Assembly (NCBI RefSeq): GCF_002023715.1
Contig: NZ_MAHX01000002.1
Location: 273,615 to 337,614 of the forward strand
From: Elizabethkingia occulta
Lineage (GTDB): Bacteria > Bacteroidota > Bacteroidia > Flavobacteriales > Weeksellaceae
DNA: 64,000 bases
Reading direction: 5' to 3'
A model generated the notes under the pieces. The model was given only the letters and a program-made list of their open reading frames with translations. It searched no databases and was not told the origin of the DNA. Shown here piece by piece: positions 43,472-52,085 of the stretch. Made by a program: the position numbers and the translations under genes. Positions within the stretch are counted from its first letter, which is position 1. The number at the start of each line of letters is the position of its first letter.

Positions 43472-44197
43472 TTGGAACATAATACAATAACCCCATATAA
43501 TTCAGAACAAAGTAAGAAAAATCAGGTAGAGGAAATGTTCGATAACATTGCCCCTAAATATGATTTACTTAACCATGTTTTGTCTATGAAGATAGATGTT
43601 ACATGGAGAAACAAGTTGGTAAAGTGGCTTAAAATTGACAGCCCAAACAGAATTCTGGATGTAGCAACAGGTACAGGAGATCTGGCACTGACCATACAAA
43701 AAGGAACAGGTGCTGATGTTGTAGGGTATGATCTGTCCCAGCAAATGTTGAATGTAGGGGTGGAGAAAGTGAAAAAAGCAGGACTTCAGAACAAGATTCA
43801 GATGATAAAAGGAGATGCAGAGCATATGCCTTTCAAGGATAATGAGTTCGATGCAATTACAGCTGCATTTGGTGTAAGAAACTTCGAAAATCTGGAAAAG
43901 GGTCTTGGAGAAATGAAGAGAGTTGTAAAAACAAACGGAAACGTATTTATTTTGGAATTTTCCAAAGTTGAAGGTTTCTTGGGGCCGTTTTACATGTTTT
44001 ATTTTAAAAATATTCTGCCGAATATAGGAAAGCTTATTTCTAAAGACAGCCGCGCATATACATATCTGCCGGATTCTGTAAATGCCTTCCCTTATGGTGA
44101 GAAGATGAAAAACATATTGCTGAATGTAGGATTTTCTAAAGTTGAATATAAAAAACTGACTTTCGGAATTGCAACTATTTATAAAGCAACAAAGTAA
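43472..44197 (+). CDS. ubiE: demethylmenaquinone/ubiquinone methyltransferase UbiE (MenG)
   Basis: 241-aa SAM-dependent C-methyltransferase, last step of menaquinone synthesis. It starts with TTG at 43472 (MEHNTITPYNSEQSKKNQ); the first in-frame ATG lies inside the conserved 'VEEMFDNIAPKYDLLNHVLS' motif and would remove family residues. Motif I is 'RILDVATGTGDLALTI'; family signature 1 is 'YDLLNHVLSMKIDVTWRNKL' and signature 2 is 'RVVKTNGNVFILEFSKVEGF'. Flavobacteria use menaquinone-6, so demethylmenaquinone is the likely substrate. It is in an operon with the 42892 gene. Confidence 0.95.
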   Translation: MEHNTITPYNSEQSKKNQVEEMFDNIAPKYDLLNHVLSMKIDVTWRNKLVKWLKIDSPNRILDVATGTGDLALTIQKGTGADVVGYDLSQQMLNVGVEKVKKAGLQNKIQMIKGDAEHMPFKDNEFDAITAAFGVRNFENLEKGLGEMKRVVKTNGNVFILEFSKVEGFLGPFYMFYFKNILPNIGKLISKDSRAYTYLPDSVNAFPYGEKMKNILLNVGFSKVEYKKLTFGIATIYKATK

Positions 44198-44285
44198 AAA
44201 ATAAACAAATCAGCTTTATCTATTGGGGCGATAGGCTGATAAAATAAAATTGAAGTAAACATTAACAAATGTTAAATTAATTTGT

Positions 44286-44293
44286 TACTTTTG
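44286..44293 (+). promoter_or_regulatory. -7 element of the ZapB-like/zapA unit
   Basis: TACTTTTG (TAnnTTTG), 29 nt before the ATG at 44323. Confidence 0.55.
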
Positions 44294-44322
44294 CTTTTAG
44301 GTTAGAATTATAAACTTCGAAA

Positions 44323-44625
44323 ATGCTGAAGGATTTAGAAAGCAATTTTGTATCACTGGAGAAAAAGATTCTTAGGTTAACAGCTAATTATAAGAATCTT
44401 TCAGAAAAATATGCAGAGCTTTCGGATAAATATGAAAAGCTGAGGACGAAATATGAAGATGAAAGCAGCAAAAATGAAGAATTACAGGAAGAACAGAGAA
44501 GAATAAAATTAATGTCTGCTATATCAGGTAATCCGGAACATAACCGATTGATGAAAAATCACATCAACAGGTTGGTAAAAGAGATAGATTCTTGTATAGC
44601 GCAACTTCAAAACACAGGCATATAA
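44323..44625 (+). CDS. coiled-coil protein upstream of zapA (ZapB-like)
   Basis: 100 aa, almost entirely a predicted coiled coil: heptad-like 'LRLTANYKNLSEKYAELSDK' and 'LRTKYEDESSKNEELQEEQR' run over residues 15-65, followed by a short helical tail ('NRLMKNHINRLVKEIDSCIA'). Its TAA overlaps the zapA ATG by one base (TAATG), so translation is coupled. Size, coiled-coil nature and coupling to zapA suggest a ZapB-like division-ring partner; direct homology to enterobacterial ZapB is not demonstrated. Confidence 0.75.
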   Translation: MLKDLESNFVSLEKKILRLTANYKNLSEKYAELSDKYEKLRTKYEDESSKNEELQEEQRRIKLMSAISGNPEHNRLMKNHINRLVKEIDSCIAQLQNTGI

Positions 44626-44918
44626 TGGATTTTAGAAGAATAACCATCAATATAGCCGGAAGAAACTATCCGTTGAACGTTCCCGCAGCTGAGGAAGAAA
44701 CACTACGTAAGGTTGGGAAGCAGATAGAGGATATGATAAAGGAATTTGAAGCGAATTTCGCCGTTAATGATAAACAGGATGCTTTAGCAATGTGCGCCCT
44801 AAGACTGGGAACCAATGCGGAGATCAATAAGCTTAATGACGAAAAGAATATAAGCATTTCGAATGAAAAGTTAATTCATTTGAATAATTTATTGCAAAAC
44901 GAATTAGAGGAATTATAA
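44625..44918 (+). CDS. zapA: cell division protein ZapA
   Basis: 97 aa from the ATG at 44625, which overlaps the stop of the preceding gene; the frame is open upstream but that start would lie inside it. ZapA crosslinks FtsZ filaments at the division ring. The N-terminal globular part 'RRITINIAGRNYPLNVPAAE' and the helix 'ETLRKVGKQIEDMIKEFEAN' match the family, followed by 'KQDALAMCALRLGTNAEINK' and a C-terminal coiled coil. The 6S-like RNA starts within about 12-20 nt of its stop, the same zapA/6S linkage as in E. coli. Confidence 0.9.
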   Translation: MDFRRITINIAGRNYPLNVPAAEEETLRKVGKQIEDMIKEFEANFAVNDKQDALAMCALRLGTNAEINKLNDEKNISISNEKLIHLNNLLQNELEEL

Positions 44919-44929
44919 TATTCGTCTTT

Positions 44930-45107
44930 TAACGACTGCCTACATTAGTTCTAACACAAGCAGGTAAACTCAACGCAAACAATTTGCCGAGCGAATGTTT
45001 ACTGAATGGCGTGCCGGATTTATCCGGATTACAGACAGTAAAAATCAGCTCAAATCGTGTAGATTCGGAGTTTACTCTAATCATAGAGCTGATGTGGGCT
45101 TTTTTTA
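44930..45107 (+). ncRNA. ssrS: 6S RNA (flavobacterial 6S type)
   Basis: A ~175-nt gene-free segment between zapA and rny folds as a 6S-like rod. Closing stem: GCCTACATTAGTTCT (44938-44952) pairs over all 15 positions, with G-U wobbles, with AGAGCTGATGTGGGC (45085-45099). A bubble follows (AACACAAGCA against CTAATCAT), then a second stem GGTAAACTC (44963-44971) with GAGTTTACT (45068-45076), and an inner hairpin TTTACTG (44998-45004)/CAGTAAA (45036-45042). A T-run at 45100-45107 ends it. The large central bubble is what 6S uses to mimic an open promoter and bind RNA polymerase. Synteny with zapA supports the call. Exact ends are estimates. Confidence 0.78.
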
Positions 45108-45162
45108 TGGTGTAAAAACAGAAACAAAAAAGGAAATAAAAAAAGAAAATTAAACTATATAT

Positions 45163-46734
45163 ATGACAACCACTATTATCATTGTCGGCATTCTATGCCT
45201 CGTTATAGGAGCACTGGTTGGCTTTTTACTATCAAAAAGTTCGCTAAACTCCAAAGCCCGATTTATTATTGAAGATGCTAAAAAAAGTGCAGAAAATCTT
45301 ATAGAAAAAGCGACTGTACAAGCTGAAAGTATAAAAAAGGAAAAAAATGTACAGGCTAAAGAAAAATTTCTTGAATTAAAAGCCGAGCATGACAGTAATA
45401 TTCAGCAGCGTGAAAAGAAAATGCAGGAGGCTGAAAAAAGAACAAAGGACAAAGAAAATAAGCTTAATGATGAGCTTTCTAAAGTCGGGAAATTAGAGAA
45501 AGATCTTACCCGTCAGAATCAGGATCTGGAAAAGAAAATTGAGCAAATGGAGATCCGCCAGCAGGAATTAGCTGCTGCTACTGCTCAGAAAGTTGAATTA
45601 TTACAAAAGATTTCAGGATATTCTGCTGATGAAGCTAAGGCTGAATTGGTAGAGGCAATGAAAGGAGAAGCTAAATCCAAAGCACAGGCTTTTGTTACCA
45701 ATGTAATGGATGAAGCAAAATTGAATGCGAAAAACGAAGCTCGTAAAATTGTTATTCAGACCATTCAGAGAATTGGTACAGAGCAGGCAATTGAAAACTC
45801 TGTTTCTGTATTCAACATCGAATCCGATGAAATTAAAGGTAGAATTATCGGCCGTGAAGGGCGTAACATCAGAGCTTTGGAAGCTGCTACAGGAGTAGAA
45901 ATTATTGTAGACGATACTCCGGAAGCTATTTTGCTTTCATGTTTTGATCCGGTAAGAAGAGAAATTGCAAGATTATCTTTACACCGCTTAGTTACCGACG
46001 GACGTATTCACCCGGCAAGAATTGAAGAAGTTGTAAACAAAACAACGAAACAAATCGAGGAGGAGATTATTGAAGTAGGTAAGAGAACAATCTTAGATTT
46101 AGGTATCCACGGTCTTCACCCGGAATTAGTGAAGATTGTAGGTAGAATGAAGTACCGTTCTTCATACGGGCAAAACTTATTGCAACACTCCAGAGAAGTA
46201 GCAAATATTGCTGCTACAATGGCTGCAGAATTAGGATTAAATGTTAAACTGGCTAAGAGAGCAGGTTTATTACATGATATAGGTAAAGTTCCGGAGCAGG
46301 AATCTGAACTTCCACACGCACTTTTAGGAATGCAGTGGGCAGAGAAGTTTGGTGAAAATCCAGAAGTTATTAATGCAATTGGAGCTCACCACGATGAAAT
46401 CGAGATGACATCTTTATTATCTCCGATTATTCAGGTTGCCGATGCTATTTCAGGTGCAAGACCTGGCGCGAGAAGACAGGTACTGGAATCTTATATGCAG
46501 AGACTTAAAGATCTTGAAGCTGCAGCATTAAGCTTCGACGGAGTATCTAGTGCGTTTGCAATTCAGGCAGGTAGAGAACTTCGTGTAATGGTAGAGAGCG
46601 GTAAAGTGAATGACGATGTAGCGGCACAGCTTTCCTATGATATCTCTGAGAAAATTCAGAATGAATTGACATATCCTGGACAGGTAAAAGTAACGGTAAT
46701 CCGTGAAACAAGAGCTGTAAATATCGCAAGATAA
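45163..46734 (+). CDS. rny: ribonuclease Y
   Basis: 523-aa membrane-anchored endoribonuclease starting mRNA decay. An N-terminal TM helix ('[20 protein letters not shown]') is followed by a long charged coiled coil to about residue 200, a KH domain ('[20 protein letters not shown]', '[15 protein letters not shown]'), and the HD domain with metal ligands in '[20 protein letters not shown]' and '[15 protein letters not shown]'. '[20 protein letters not shown]' is also conserved. Length is typical (~520 aa). No promoter is obvious between the 6S terminator and the gene, so it may be read from within 45108-45162 or by read-through. Confidence 0.96.
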   Translation: MTTTIIIVGILCLVIGALVGFLLSKSSLNSKARFIIEDAKKSAENLIEKATVQAESIKKEKNVQAKEKFLELKAEHDSNIQQREKKMQEAEKRTKDKENKLNDELSKVGKLEKDLTRQNQDLEKKIEQMEIRQQELAAATAQKVELLQKISGYSADEAKAELVEAMKGEAKSKAQAFVTNVMDEAKLNAKNEARKIVIQTIQRIGTEQAIENSVSVFNIESDEIKGRIIGREGRNIRALEAATGVEIIVDDTPEAILLSCFDPVRREIARLSLHRLVTDGRIHPARIEEVVNKTTKQIEEEIIEVGKRTILDLGIHGLHPELVKIVGRMKYRSSYGQNLLQHSREVANIAATMAAELGLNVKLAKRAGLLHDIGKVPEQESELPHALLGMQWAEKFGENPEVINAIGAHHDEIEMTSLLSPIIQVADAISGARPGARRQVLESYMQRLKDLEAAALSFDGVSSAFAIQAGRELRVMVESGKVNDDVAAQLSYDISEKIQNELTYPGQVKVTVIRETRAVNIAR

Positions 46735-46766
46735 CAGACTGAGTTACTCAACTAAATTATAAATAT

Positions 46767-46793
46767 AAAGCACCGCTATTGCGGTGCTTTTTT
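46767..46793 (+). terminator. rny terminator
   Basis: AAAGCACCGC/GCGGTGCTTT stem with a TATT loop and T-run. Confidence 0.92.
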
Positions 46794-46830
46794 ATGTTTA
46801 AATGATTATATTCGCTAAAAAAGAGTGTAT

Positions 46831-47892
46831 ATGACCAGAATTTGTTTCACAGCTGATAGTTTTGATATTAACGGAAATTCCATAGCTCTTCCGCTGCCTA
46901 TAAAGGAACTGGAAAGTATCCTGGGTGAAGCCCGTGTTTTTACCGGAGAGCATAATACCGTTTATACATGGTCGGAATTAGGACTAAAAGCATATTCTAA
47001 GGAAGGAAATTTGGCGGAGACTGTTGATGTAGTTTTCGAGGCAGAGGATTATGAGCATTCACCGGAAAAGGTTTTTACCGGCGAGCTCTTACTAAACGGA
47101 ACAGATATAAAAGAGTATTATATCAATAATAAAGATAAGCGGGTAAAATTATGGGATGATGATCCAAACGGAGCATTTATTTTTAATAACCATAGTTTAT
47201 GGCTGGATATAGAAGACGGAGTATTCAATACAGTTTCTATAGAAGCCTATACAAAAGGAGAGGTGAAGACTTTGGAATCATTACCATTGGATGCAGGATT
47301 CGAAGATTTAGCTGTAATTTGGAGTAAGTGGATTGCTATCATCAAAGAATATGTAGATGAGGACAATGCGTATTATAACCTTACCCATGGTATTACCGCC
47401 GGACAAATTCATGAAACAGAAGTGCAGCTGGAGGTACCGTTACCCGGGGTTCTGTTGAATTTCTATAAAGTGCATAATGTAAGATGGAATGCAGTAACTT
47501 CAGCTTTTAGCTTTAGTGTAAACGGATGGAGCTACGATTTGTTACCATTCGAAAAAATTATAGATGAATGGGAAGAAATACAGGACTTAAATGATGATGA
47601 AGTATTGGGGGCAGAAATGAAAGCTGGGTATTCTGATAAAGTAAAGGCTGTTAACTATGCAAATCCAAAATGGATTCCTTTTGCGGAAGGGCGAAATGGT
47701 GATTACTTACTAATTGATACGGATCCAAGCGAGAAAGGAAGTTTCGGACAAATTATCGAGTTACAGAATGAAGGTTGGACTAGAAGCGTAGTGGCTTCCT
47801 CGCTCGAAGAGGTGATAAGACAGGAGATAGAGATTATTAAAAGCGAAGGTAATAACAGGTTCGGATTTATTCAGGAAAATGGTAAGTTTTAA
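46831..47892 (+). CDS. SUKH (SMI1/KNR4)-domain protein with an extra N-terminal domain
   Basis: 353 aa from the ATG at 46831 (a GTG two codons upstream is possible). The C-terminal ~160 residues have the SUKH pattern: 'GITAGQIHETEVQLEVPLPG', 'VLLNFYKVHNVRWNAVTSAF', 'LLPFEKIIDEWEEIQ', 'KWIPFAEGRNGDYLLIDTDP'. The N-terminal half ('ADSFDINGNSIALPLPIKEL', 'ARVFTGEHNTVYTWSELGLK') is a separate beta-rich domain found in other bacterial SUKH fusions. SUKH proteins are often immunity proteins to secreted toxins, but no toxin gene is adjacent. The protein is acidic, which fits an immunity role. Confidence 0.8.
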   Translation: MTRICFTADSFDINGNSIALPLPIKELESILGEARVFTGEHNTVYTWSELGLKAYSKEGNLAETVDVVFEAEDYEHSPEKVFTGELLLNGTDIKEYYINNKDKRVKLWDDDPNGAFIFNNHSLWLDIEDGVFNTVSIEAYTKGEVKTLESLPLDAGFEDLAVIWSKWIAIIKEYVDEDNAYYNLTHGITAGQIHETEVQLEVPLPGVLLNFYKVHNVRWNAVTSAFSFSVNGWSYDLLPFEKIIDEWEEIQDLNDDEVLGAEMKAGYSDKVKAVNYANPKWIPFAEGRNGDYLLIDTDPSEKGSFGQIIELQNEGWTRSVVASSLEEVIRQEIEIIKSEGNNRFGFIQENGKF

Positions 47893-47935
47893 TTTTCAGA
47901 TATAAATATATAATCGGTATAAAATCCAAATAAAG

Positions 47936-48412
47936 ATGAAATACAAGAGCTATTATTTAATGTTATTGGGCTTATTGCTTCCTTTGACTTTTAGTGGCCA
48001 ACAAAAGGATTTAACAAAAGCTCCGTTTGAATGTGATTTACTAAAAGCTTATGCAGAACCTATAAAGGGGCTTAAATTTGAAAGATGCGAGGAACCTAAG
48101 GAACTTTCTCAACTTATGACAACCGCTTACTATAGCGTATCAGGTAAAGATCACGCAAGGATTGAGAAGCTTTTGCGGGAAAAATACAAAATGCCAAAAC
48201 TAGTGCCTTTTATGGGAAATTATGAAACTGAGCACGGAGGTAGTGGTGTCATAAGAAAACAAGAAGGTGAGAACGGATCTCTATATGAACTTGATGTGAA
48301 AATGTCGGGTAAGATGAAGTCAGGAACAGATCCAAAAACCGGCAAGTATACTGTAGACACTAACAGTGATTTAGCGGAGTATACAGTTGCCGTTTCTATA
48401 TGGGAATTATAA
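47936..48412 (+). CDS. small exported hypothetical protein
   Basis: 158 aa with a signal peptide (cleavage near 'TFSGQQ'). The mature part contains 'KAPFECDLLKAYAEPIKGLK' and 'ERCEEPKELSQLMTTAYYSV', with two Cys residues that could pair, then 'KIEKLLREKYKMPKL'-like helices (at ARIEKLLREKYKM) and a C-terminal beta stretch ('TGKYTVDTNSDLAEYTVAVS'). No known domain. It is 43 nt after the SUKH gene, same direction; the pair might be one unit. Function unknown. Confidence 0.72.
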   Translation: MKYKSYYLMLLGLLLPLTFSGQQKDLTKAPFECDLLKAYAEPIKGLKFERCEEPKELSQLMTTAYYSVSGKDHARIEKLLREKYKMPKLVPFMGNYETEHGGSGVIRKQEGENGSLYELDVKMSGKMKSGTDPKTGKYTVDTNSDLAEYTVAVSIWEL

Positions 48413-48755
48413 GTGCTGCAGAGTAGATTGATCATCGGAAAATTATTGTGAAAATAATCTACCCCTCCTAATGTAGCTACAAAAAGATCAAAAGAATTAT
48501 AGATCTGATATAAGAGCCTGTTTAAATTTTATTGTTAATACTATTCGACAGGCTCAGAGTGATATTGCCTGTCCAAAATAGCTTCCTTTTAGGAGTGTCA
48601 GGCTGAGCCTGTCGAAGTCTAATATTTTTTTTGATCAAAATTTAAACAGGCTCTAAAAAGCTATGTCAGGTTTTAAACTTTGATAAGGCTGTGTTTTTTT
48701 TGATTTTATCCCGTTTTATTTAAATTCATTATCTTTAGTCTGGAAAACTAATATT
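48413..48755. other. gene-free region holding a MITE-like element
   Basis: 343 bp between the exported protein and the chitinase. It contains the inverted-repeat element at 48513-48654. The last ~100 bp are the chitinase upstream region, with a TATCTTTA box near 48731 that is one base from TAnnTTTG. No ORF. Confidence 0.6.
48513..48654. repeat. MITE-like element with nested inverted repeats
   Basis: 142 bp bounded by an exact 18-bp inverted repeat, AGAGCCTGTTTAAATTTT (48513-48530) and AAAATTTAAACAGGCTCT (48637-48654). Nested inside is a second exact 14-bp inverted repeat, TTCGACAGGCTCAG (48544-48557) and CTGAGCCTGTCGAA (48603-48616). No transposase. The core CTTCCTTTT...GTGTCAGGCTGAG also occurs in the element at 4731-4920. 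Confidence 0.75.
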
Positions 48756-49850
48756 ATGAATGATAACTTTACAATTTCTTTTAGGAAAATAGTCTTTTTC
48801 CTTTTTCTTACATTCAGTTTGAATATAGCTTTTGGGCAGCAAAAACAATATAAGGTAGTGGCTTATATTTCTTCGGATAGTACCTCTTTAATGCAGTATG
48901 ACCTGAAGAAAGTTACCCACCTTATTTACGGATTTGCCCATTTGGATAATGAAGGAAAGATTAGTATCAACAAGAAAAAAGACACTGTGATGCTAAAAAC
49001 CTTTGCCGAATTAAAGAAAAAGCATCCCAAACTAAAAACAATGATCGCTTTAGGAGGGTGGACAGGATGTTTTACCTGTTCTGCAACATTCTCGGATAAG
49101 AACAAAAGAATAGAATTCGCAAAGTCAACAAAGGCATTTATCGATCACTTTAAACTGGACGGAATCGATTTAGACTGGGAATATCCTGCAATAAAAGGAC
49201 CGCCAGAGCATTTGTACCAGGATCAGGATAAGCCAAATTTTACGGATCTTGTTATACAGTTGCGTAAAGAATTGGGCAAGACTAAACTGATTACATTTGC
49301 AGCTGGAGGATTTGGTGATTTCTTTGAGAAATCTATAGAATGGCAGAAGGTGAACCCGTATCTGGATTTTGTGAATCTTATGAGCTACGACCTTGTACAT
49401 GGTTACTCCACCGAAACTGGTCATCAGTCGGCACTATATTCTAACAGATCTCAGGATGAATCTATAGACAGAGCTGTAGATTTTTTCAGGAAGTATAAAT
49501 TTCCTTTAAATAAAGTTGTTGTTGGTGTACCTTTCTACACGAGATATTTTCAAGTTGAAGATACAAATGATAATGGCTTGTTTAAAGCTGCAAAATTTGT
49601 AAGTGGCAAGGACTATAAAAACAACAAAGACACTATGGAATCCGATGGTTTTGTTGCTTACTGGGATTCTACAGCATCAGTACCTTACTGGTTTAATGCG
49701 GAGAAAAAGCTTTTTGCTACAGGTGACAATAAAAAATCGATTAAAATAAAAACAGATTATATTAAAAAACAACGCTTGGGCGGTATTATGTTCTGGGAAC
49801 TTGCAAGTGATGCCCCTACAGACGGATTGCTGGATGCAATTCAGTTTTAA
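48756..49850 (+). CDS. glycoside hydrolase family 18 chitinase
   Basis: 364-aa secreted chitinase; signal peptide ends in 'SLNIAFGQQ'. The catalytic DxxDxDxE motif is complete in 'LDGIDLDWEYPAIKG', with 'KTMIALGGWTGCFTCSATFS' (SxGG-type strand 3) before it and 'LDFVNLMSYDLVHGY' (M-x-Y-D) after it. A single catalytic domain, no chitin-binding module. The chitinase insertion domain is present ('VVVGVPFYTRYFQVED'). Likely used for chitin or chito-oligosaccharide degradation, a common flavobacterial trait. No PUL genes surround it. Confidence 0.95.
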   Translation: MNDNFTISFRKIVFFLFLTFSLNIAFGQQKQYKVVAYISSDSTSLMQYDLKKVTHLIYGFAHLDNEGKISINKKKDTVMLKTFAELKKKHPKLKTMIALGGWTGCFTCSATFSDKNKRIEFAKSTKAFIDHFKLDGIDLDWEYPAIKGPPEHLYQDQDKPNFTDLVIQLRKELGKTKLITFAAGGFGDFFEKSIEWQKVNPYLDFVNLMSYDLVHGYSTETGHQSALYSNRSQDESIDRAVDFFRKYKFPLNKVVVGVPFYTRYFQVEDTNDNGLFKAAKFVSGKDYKNNKDTMESDGFVAYWDSTASVPYWFNAEKKLFATGDNKKSIKIKTDYIKKQRLGGIMFWELASDAPTDGLLDAIQF

Positions 49851-49857
49851 AACATAT

Positions 49858-49884
49858 AAACCCTGTTTTTGACGGGGTTTATTT
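49858..49884 (+). terminator. chitinase terminator
   Basis: AAACCC/GGGTTT hairpin with an imperfect inner stem, followed by ATTTTC; convergent with the isochorismatase-like gene. Confidence 0.7.
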
Positions 49885-49911
49885 TCATCTAAAGGTTTTG
49901 AAAGTATTTTT

Positions 49912-50478
49912 CTATAGATTATTCAGTAATTTATCAGAACTCCATACTGTAGCAAATTCGTCATTCAGATTGGCAAGAGCTGTTAGATGGATTAATTCTG
50001 AATCATATTTTTCACCATTAATTCCTGTTCTGTTGAAGGTTGCAGTAGCATCGGATATTAAATAAGTTTCATATCCATAGTTACCAGCCATTCTTGTTGT
50101 GGTAGATACGCAATGGTTGGTGGTAATACCTGCAATCACCAGCGTATTTATTCCCGCTTTGTCCAGTCTTTCTTTCAGATCCGTTCCTATAAAAGCACTG
50201 TTCACTTCTTTTGTAATAACAGGTTCATTATCTATAGGTAGAACATATTCATTGAACTCAAACCCGGGATTTGATTCATGTAATTTTGAATTAGGATTTA
50301 CAGAACTATGTCGGATATGGAATATAGGTAGATTCAGTTCCCGCCATTTGTTCAGGATTGTACCACTTATCTCTTCGGCATTTTTATTATTTCTGTTGCC
50401 TCCCCAGTATTCTTCATCCAGAAATCCTTTTTGAATATCGATTAAAATAAGAGCTGGTTTCTTTTCCCGTAATTTCAT
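49912..50478 (-). CDS. isochorismatase-like cysteine hydrolase
   Basis: 188-aa member of the isochorismatase/nicotinamidase superfamily. The catalytic triad Asp-Lys-Cys is visible: Asp in 'PALILIDIQKGFLD', Lys in 'NEPVITKEVNSAFIG', Cys in 'GITTNHCVSTTTRMAG'. The cis-peptide region 'TLVIAGITTNHC' is intact. Substrate (amide, isochorismate or nicotinamide) is not predictable; the nicotinamidase metal motif D-x-H is not apparent. It is 30 nt downstream of the frameshifted DUF2071 gene, same direction. Confidence 0.88.
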   Translation of the reverse strand: MKLREKKPALILIDIQKGFLDEEYWGGNRNNKNAEEISGTILNKWRELNLPIFHIRHSSVNPNSKLHESNPGFEFNEYVLPIDNEPVITKEVNSAFIGTDLKERLDKAGINTLVIAGITTNHCVSTTTRMAGNYGYETYLISDATATFNRTGINGEKYDSELIHLTALANLNDEFATVWSSDKLLNNL

Positions 50479-50508
50479 GTAATAATTTTAAGTAGATTTT
50501 ATTTACAA

Positions 50509-51223
50509 TCAATGGTTAATTGATGGAAGAGATTTCCATTCATGTTCTATGTTCTCCATCAGAAGTGCATTATCAAATTGTATTGTTCCCTCCGGGAAAA
50601 TGTTTCTGTCCTCAAAAAAACTTGACCTAATATTTATGACTTCCAAAGGTTTTACTTCCCATTTATAGGTTTCCAGTTTTAAACCTTCAAAATCATTACC
50701 ATTAGGAGAGTAGCCTGCAGAGCCCTTTTTAAAAAAGTCAGAGACATTATCAATAGTTTTAAAAATAGAATCTTTATTCAGTTTGTCCGATAATTTTGCA
50801 TCTATTTCAATAGTTGTATGATCAGAGCTTACAAAGTCTAAATGATAATGATTGTCCTTTTCATCGACATTAAATTTGGCCAGATAATGCTTTCTGGGAA
50901 ATATTTTTCCACCGATAAGAGAGTTTAACCTAAGCGAGGTATCTCTGCGTGGAATATAAACACCTTCCTTAGTTACATTATCTTCCTCCCATTCCACAGC
51001 AATTCGGTGAGCTCCATTTTCCGAATTTACTCCTATAATATCGGGAAACCCTTTAGGCTTTATGTTTTTTAATCTTATTAAGCAGATTCCAACTATAGCT
51101 TTCCCGTTATATAGCTTAGGTCTGAAAGGTTTTGGTAGTATTTTGTGTACGTACTCCGGATCAGCAGTATAATTTGCGAGAATTCTTCTTTCTATAAATG
51201 CCGTGAATAGTTGGTATTTTCAT
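50509..51223 (-). pseudogene. DUF2071 (YqjF-like/COG3361) protein with a frameshift next to its start codon
   Basis: The frame from 50997 to 50509 (GTG, 162 aa) continues upstream without stops to 51219, adding conserved family sequence 'QLFTAFIERRILANYTADPE', 'KILPKPFRPKLYNGKAIVGI' and 'SENGAHRIAVEWEEDN'. The only suitable ATG (51223) is followed by AAAA and is out of frame by one base. With three A's it would read MKYQLFTAF into the conserved frame; as it stands it gives MKIPTIHGIYRKKN and stops. So the gene carries a +1 insertion in an A-run after the start: a real frameshift, slippage switch or sequencing error. The intact protein would be ~237 aa of unknown function. Confidence 0.75.
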
Positions 51224-51249
51224 TCAGAATAAAATTAAAATTTATGGAG

Positions 51250-51951
51250 TTAGAATAAACTTTGTATAAAACTTTTTGCTTCAATATATTCAATGTGACA
51301 GCTTTGTGGAATTTCTGTTCCGGTTTTATCAAAGAAATGTATAATGAGAAACTGCATTAGATTTTGTGGATGTTCCTGTCGCTTTTTAAAACTGTATTTT
51401 TTCTTCTGATCCAGTGGTTGTATTTTTAGCATCTGCTCAGTAACCTGAAAAGTACTCTGTTCCATATCGGTATCAATATTTTTCCATTCAGCACTGAATT
51501 GTACAGCATTTTTTGGAAAGACAACAAATTCCAGACTATGTTTTTCCGGATCAAAAGAAATGGCTGATGCATCGTGCTCATTCCATTGAAATCCTTTCAT
51601 TAGGGCTAATCCTTCGTTATTCAACAATCCTTTTTCAGTAGTTTTCTTTCCTGGCTGAGATTCCGGATCATGTTTCATAATATCATACAGCAATTTAGCA
51701 ACCCGGCGGTGGATATTTTTATCCTGTATATTTTTCAGTTCATTTTCCAGAGCCGTCCGTAAAAGTTTTCCCATGCGGGAACATCTTCCGAATTCCGAGG
51801 CATTCTGGGTAACTTTACTGTATTTGGGATCGTTTTTAAGATCGCCTTTTTTGAAACCGCCTGCCCGGCGGATTACCAGTTTACCATTCATCTGGTAGAA
51901 AGAATAGCCTTCTTTCATGGCTTCACGGATAAGGTCTCTGTTAATTTCCAT
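51250..51951 (-). CDS. conserved hypothetical protein
   Basis: 233 aa, no signal peptide. Basic N-terminal half with 'KLVIRRAGGFKKGDLKNDPK' and 'TQNASEFGRCSRMGKLLRTA', a helical 'NIHRRVAKLLYDIMKHDPES' and a beta-rich C-terminal half ('HSLEFVVFPKNAVQFSAEWK'). The layout resembles small flavobacterial cytoplasmic proteins of unknown role; I do not recognise a named family. A -7 box TACATTTG (51973-51966) lies 14 nt before the ATG, so it is transcribed on its own or with the DUF2071 remnant 27 nt downstream. Confidence 0.75.
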   Translation of the reverse strand: MEINRDLIREAMKEGYSFYQMNGKLVIRRAGGFKKGDLKNDPKYSKVTQNASEFGRCSRMGKLLRTALENELKNIQDKNIHRRVAKLLYDIMKHDPESQPGKKTTEKGLLNNEGLALMKGFQWNEHDASAISFDPEKHSLEFVVFPKNAVQFSAEWKNIDTDMEQSTFQVTEQMLKIQPLDQKKKYSFKKRQEHPQNLMQFLIIHFFDKTGTEIPQSCHIEYIEAKSFIQSLF

Positions 51952-51965
51952 ATCTGCTGTTTTTA

Positions 51966-51973
51966 CAAATGTA
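51966..51973 (-). promoter_or_regulatory. -7 element of the 51951 gene
   Basis: Minus-strand TACATTTG (TAnnTTTG), 14 nt before the ATG. Confidence 0.5.
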
Positions 51974-52052
51974 TATATTTTTTCAGTATAGATATAGTAT
52001 AGAGGTACTTACGAATTAAATTTGTTGAATTCCAACTGCCAAAACTTTTCCT

Positions 52053-52060
52053 TAAATTTG
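52053..52060 (+). promoter_or_regulatory. uvrD promoter -7 element
   Basis: TAAATTTG (TAnnTTTG), 25 nt before the ATG at 52086. Confidence 0.55.
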
Positions 52061-52085
52061 TATTCCTAAAAATTGTAGACACGGA

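Noticed and set aside
44208..44245. Hairpin after ubiE as a terminator
   Set aside because: ATCAGC/GCTGAT arms pair, but the stem is interrupted and no T-run follows; not strong enough to list.
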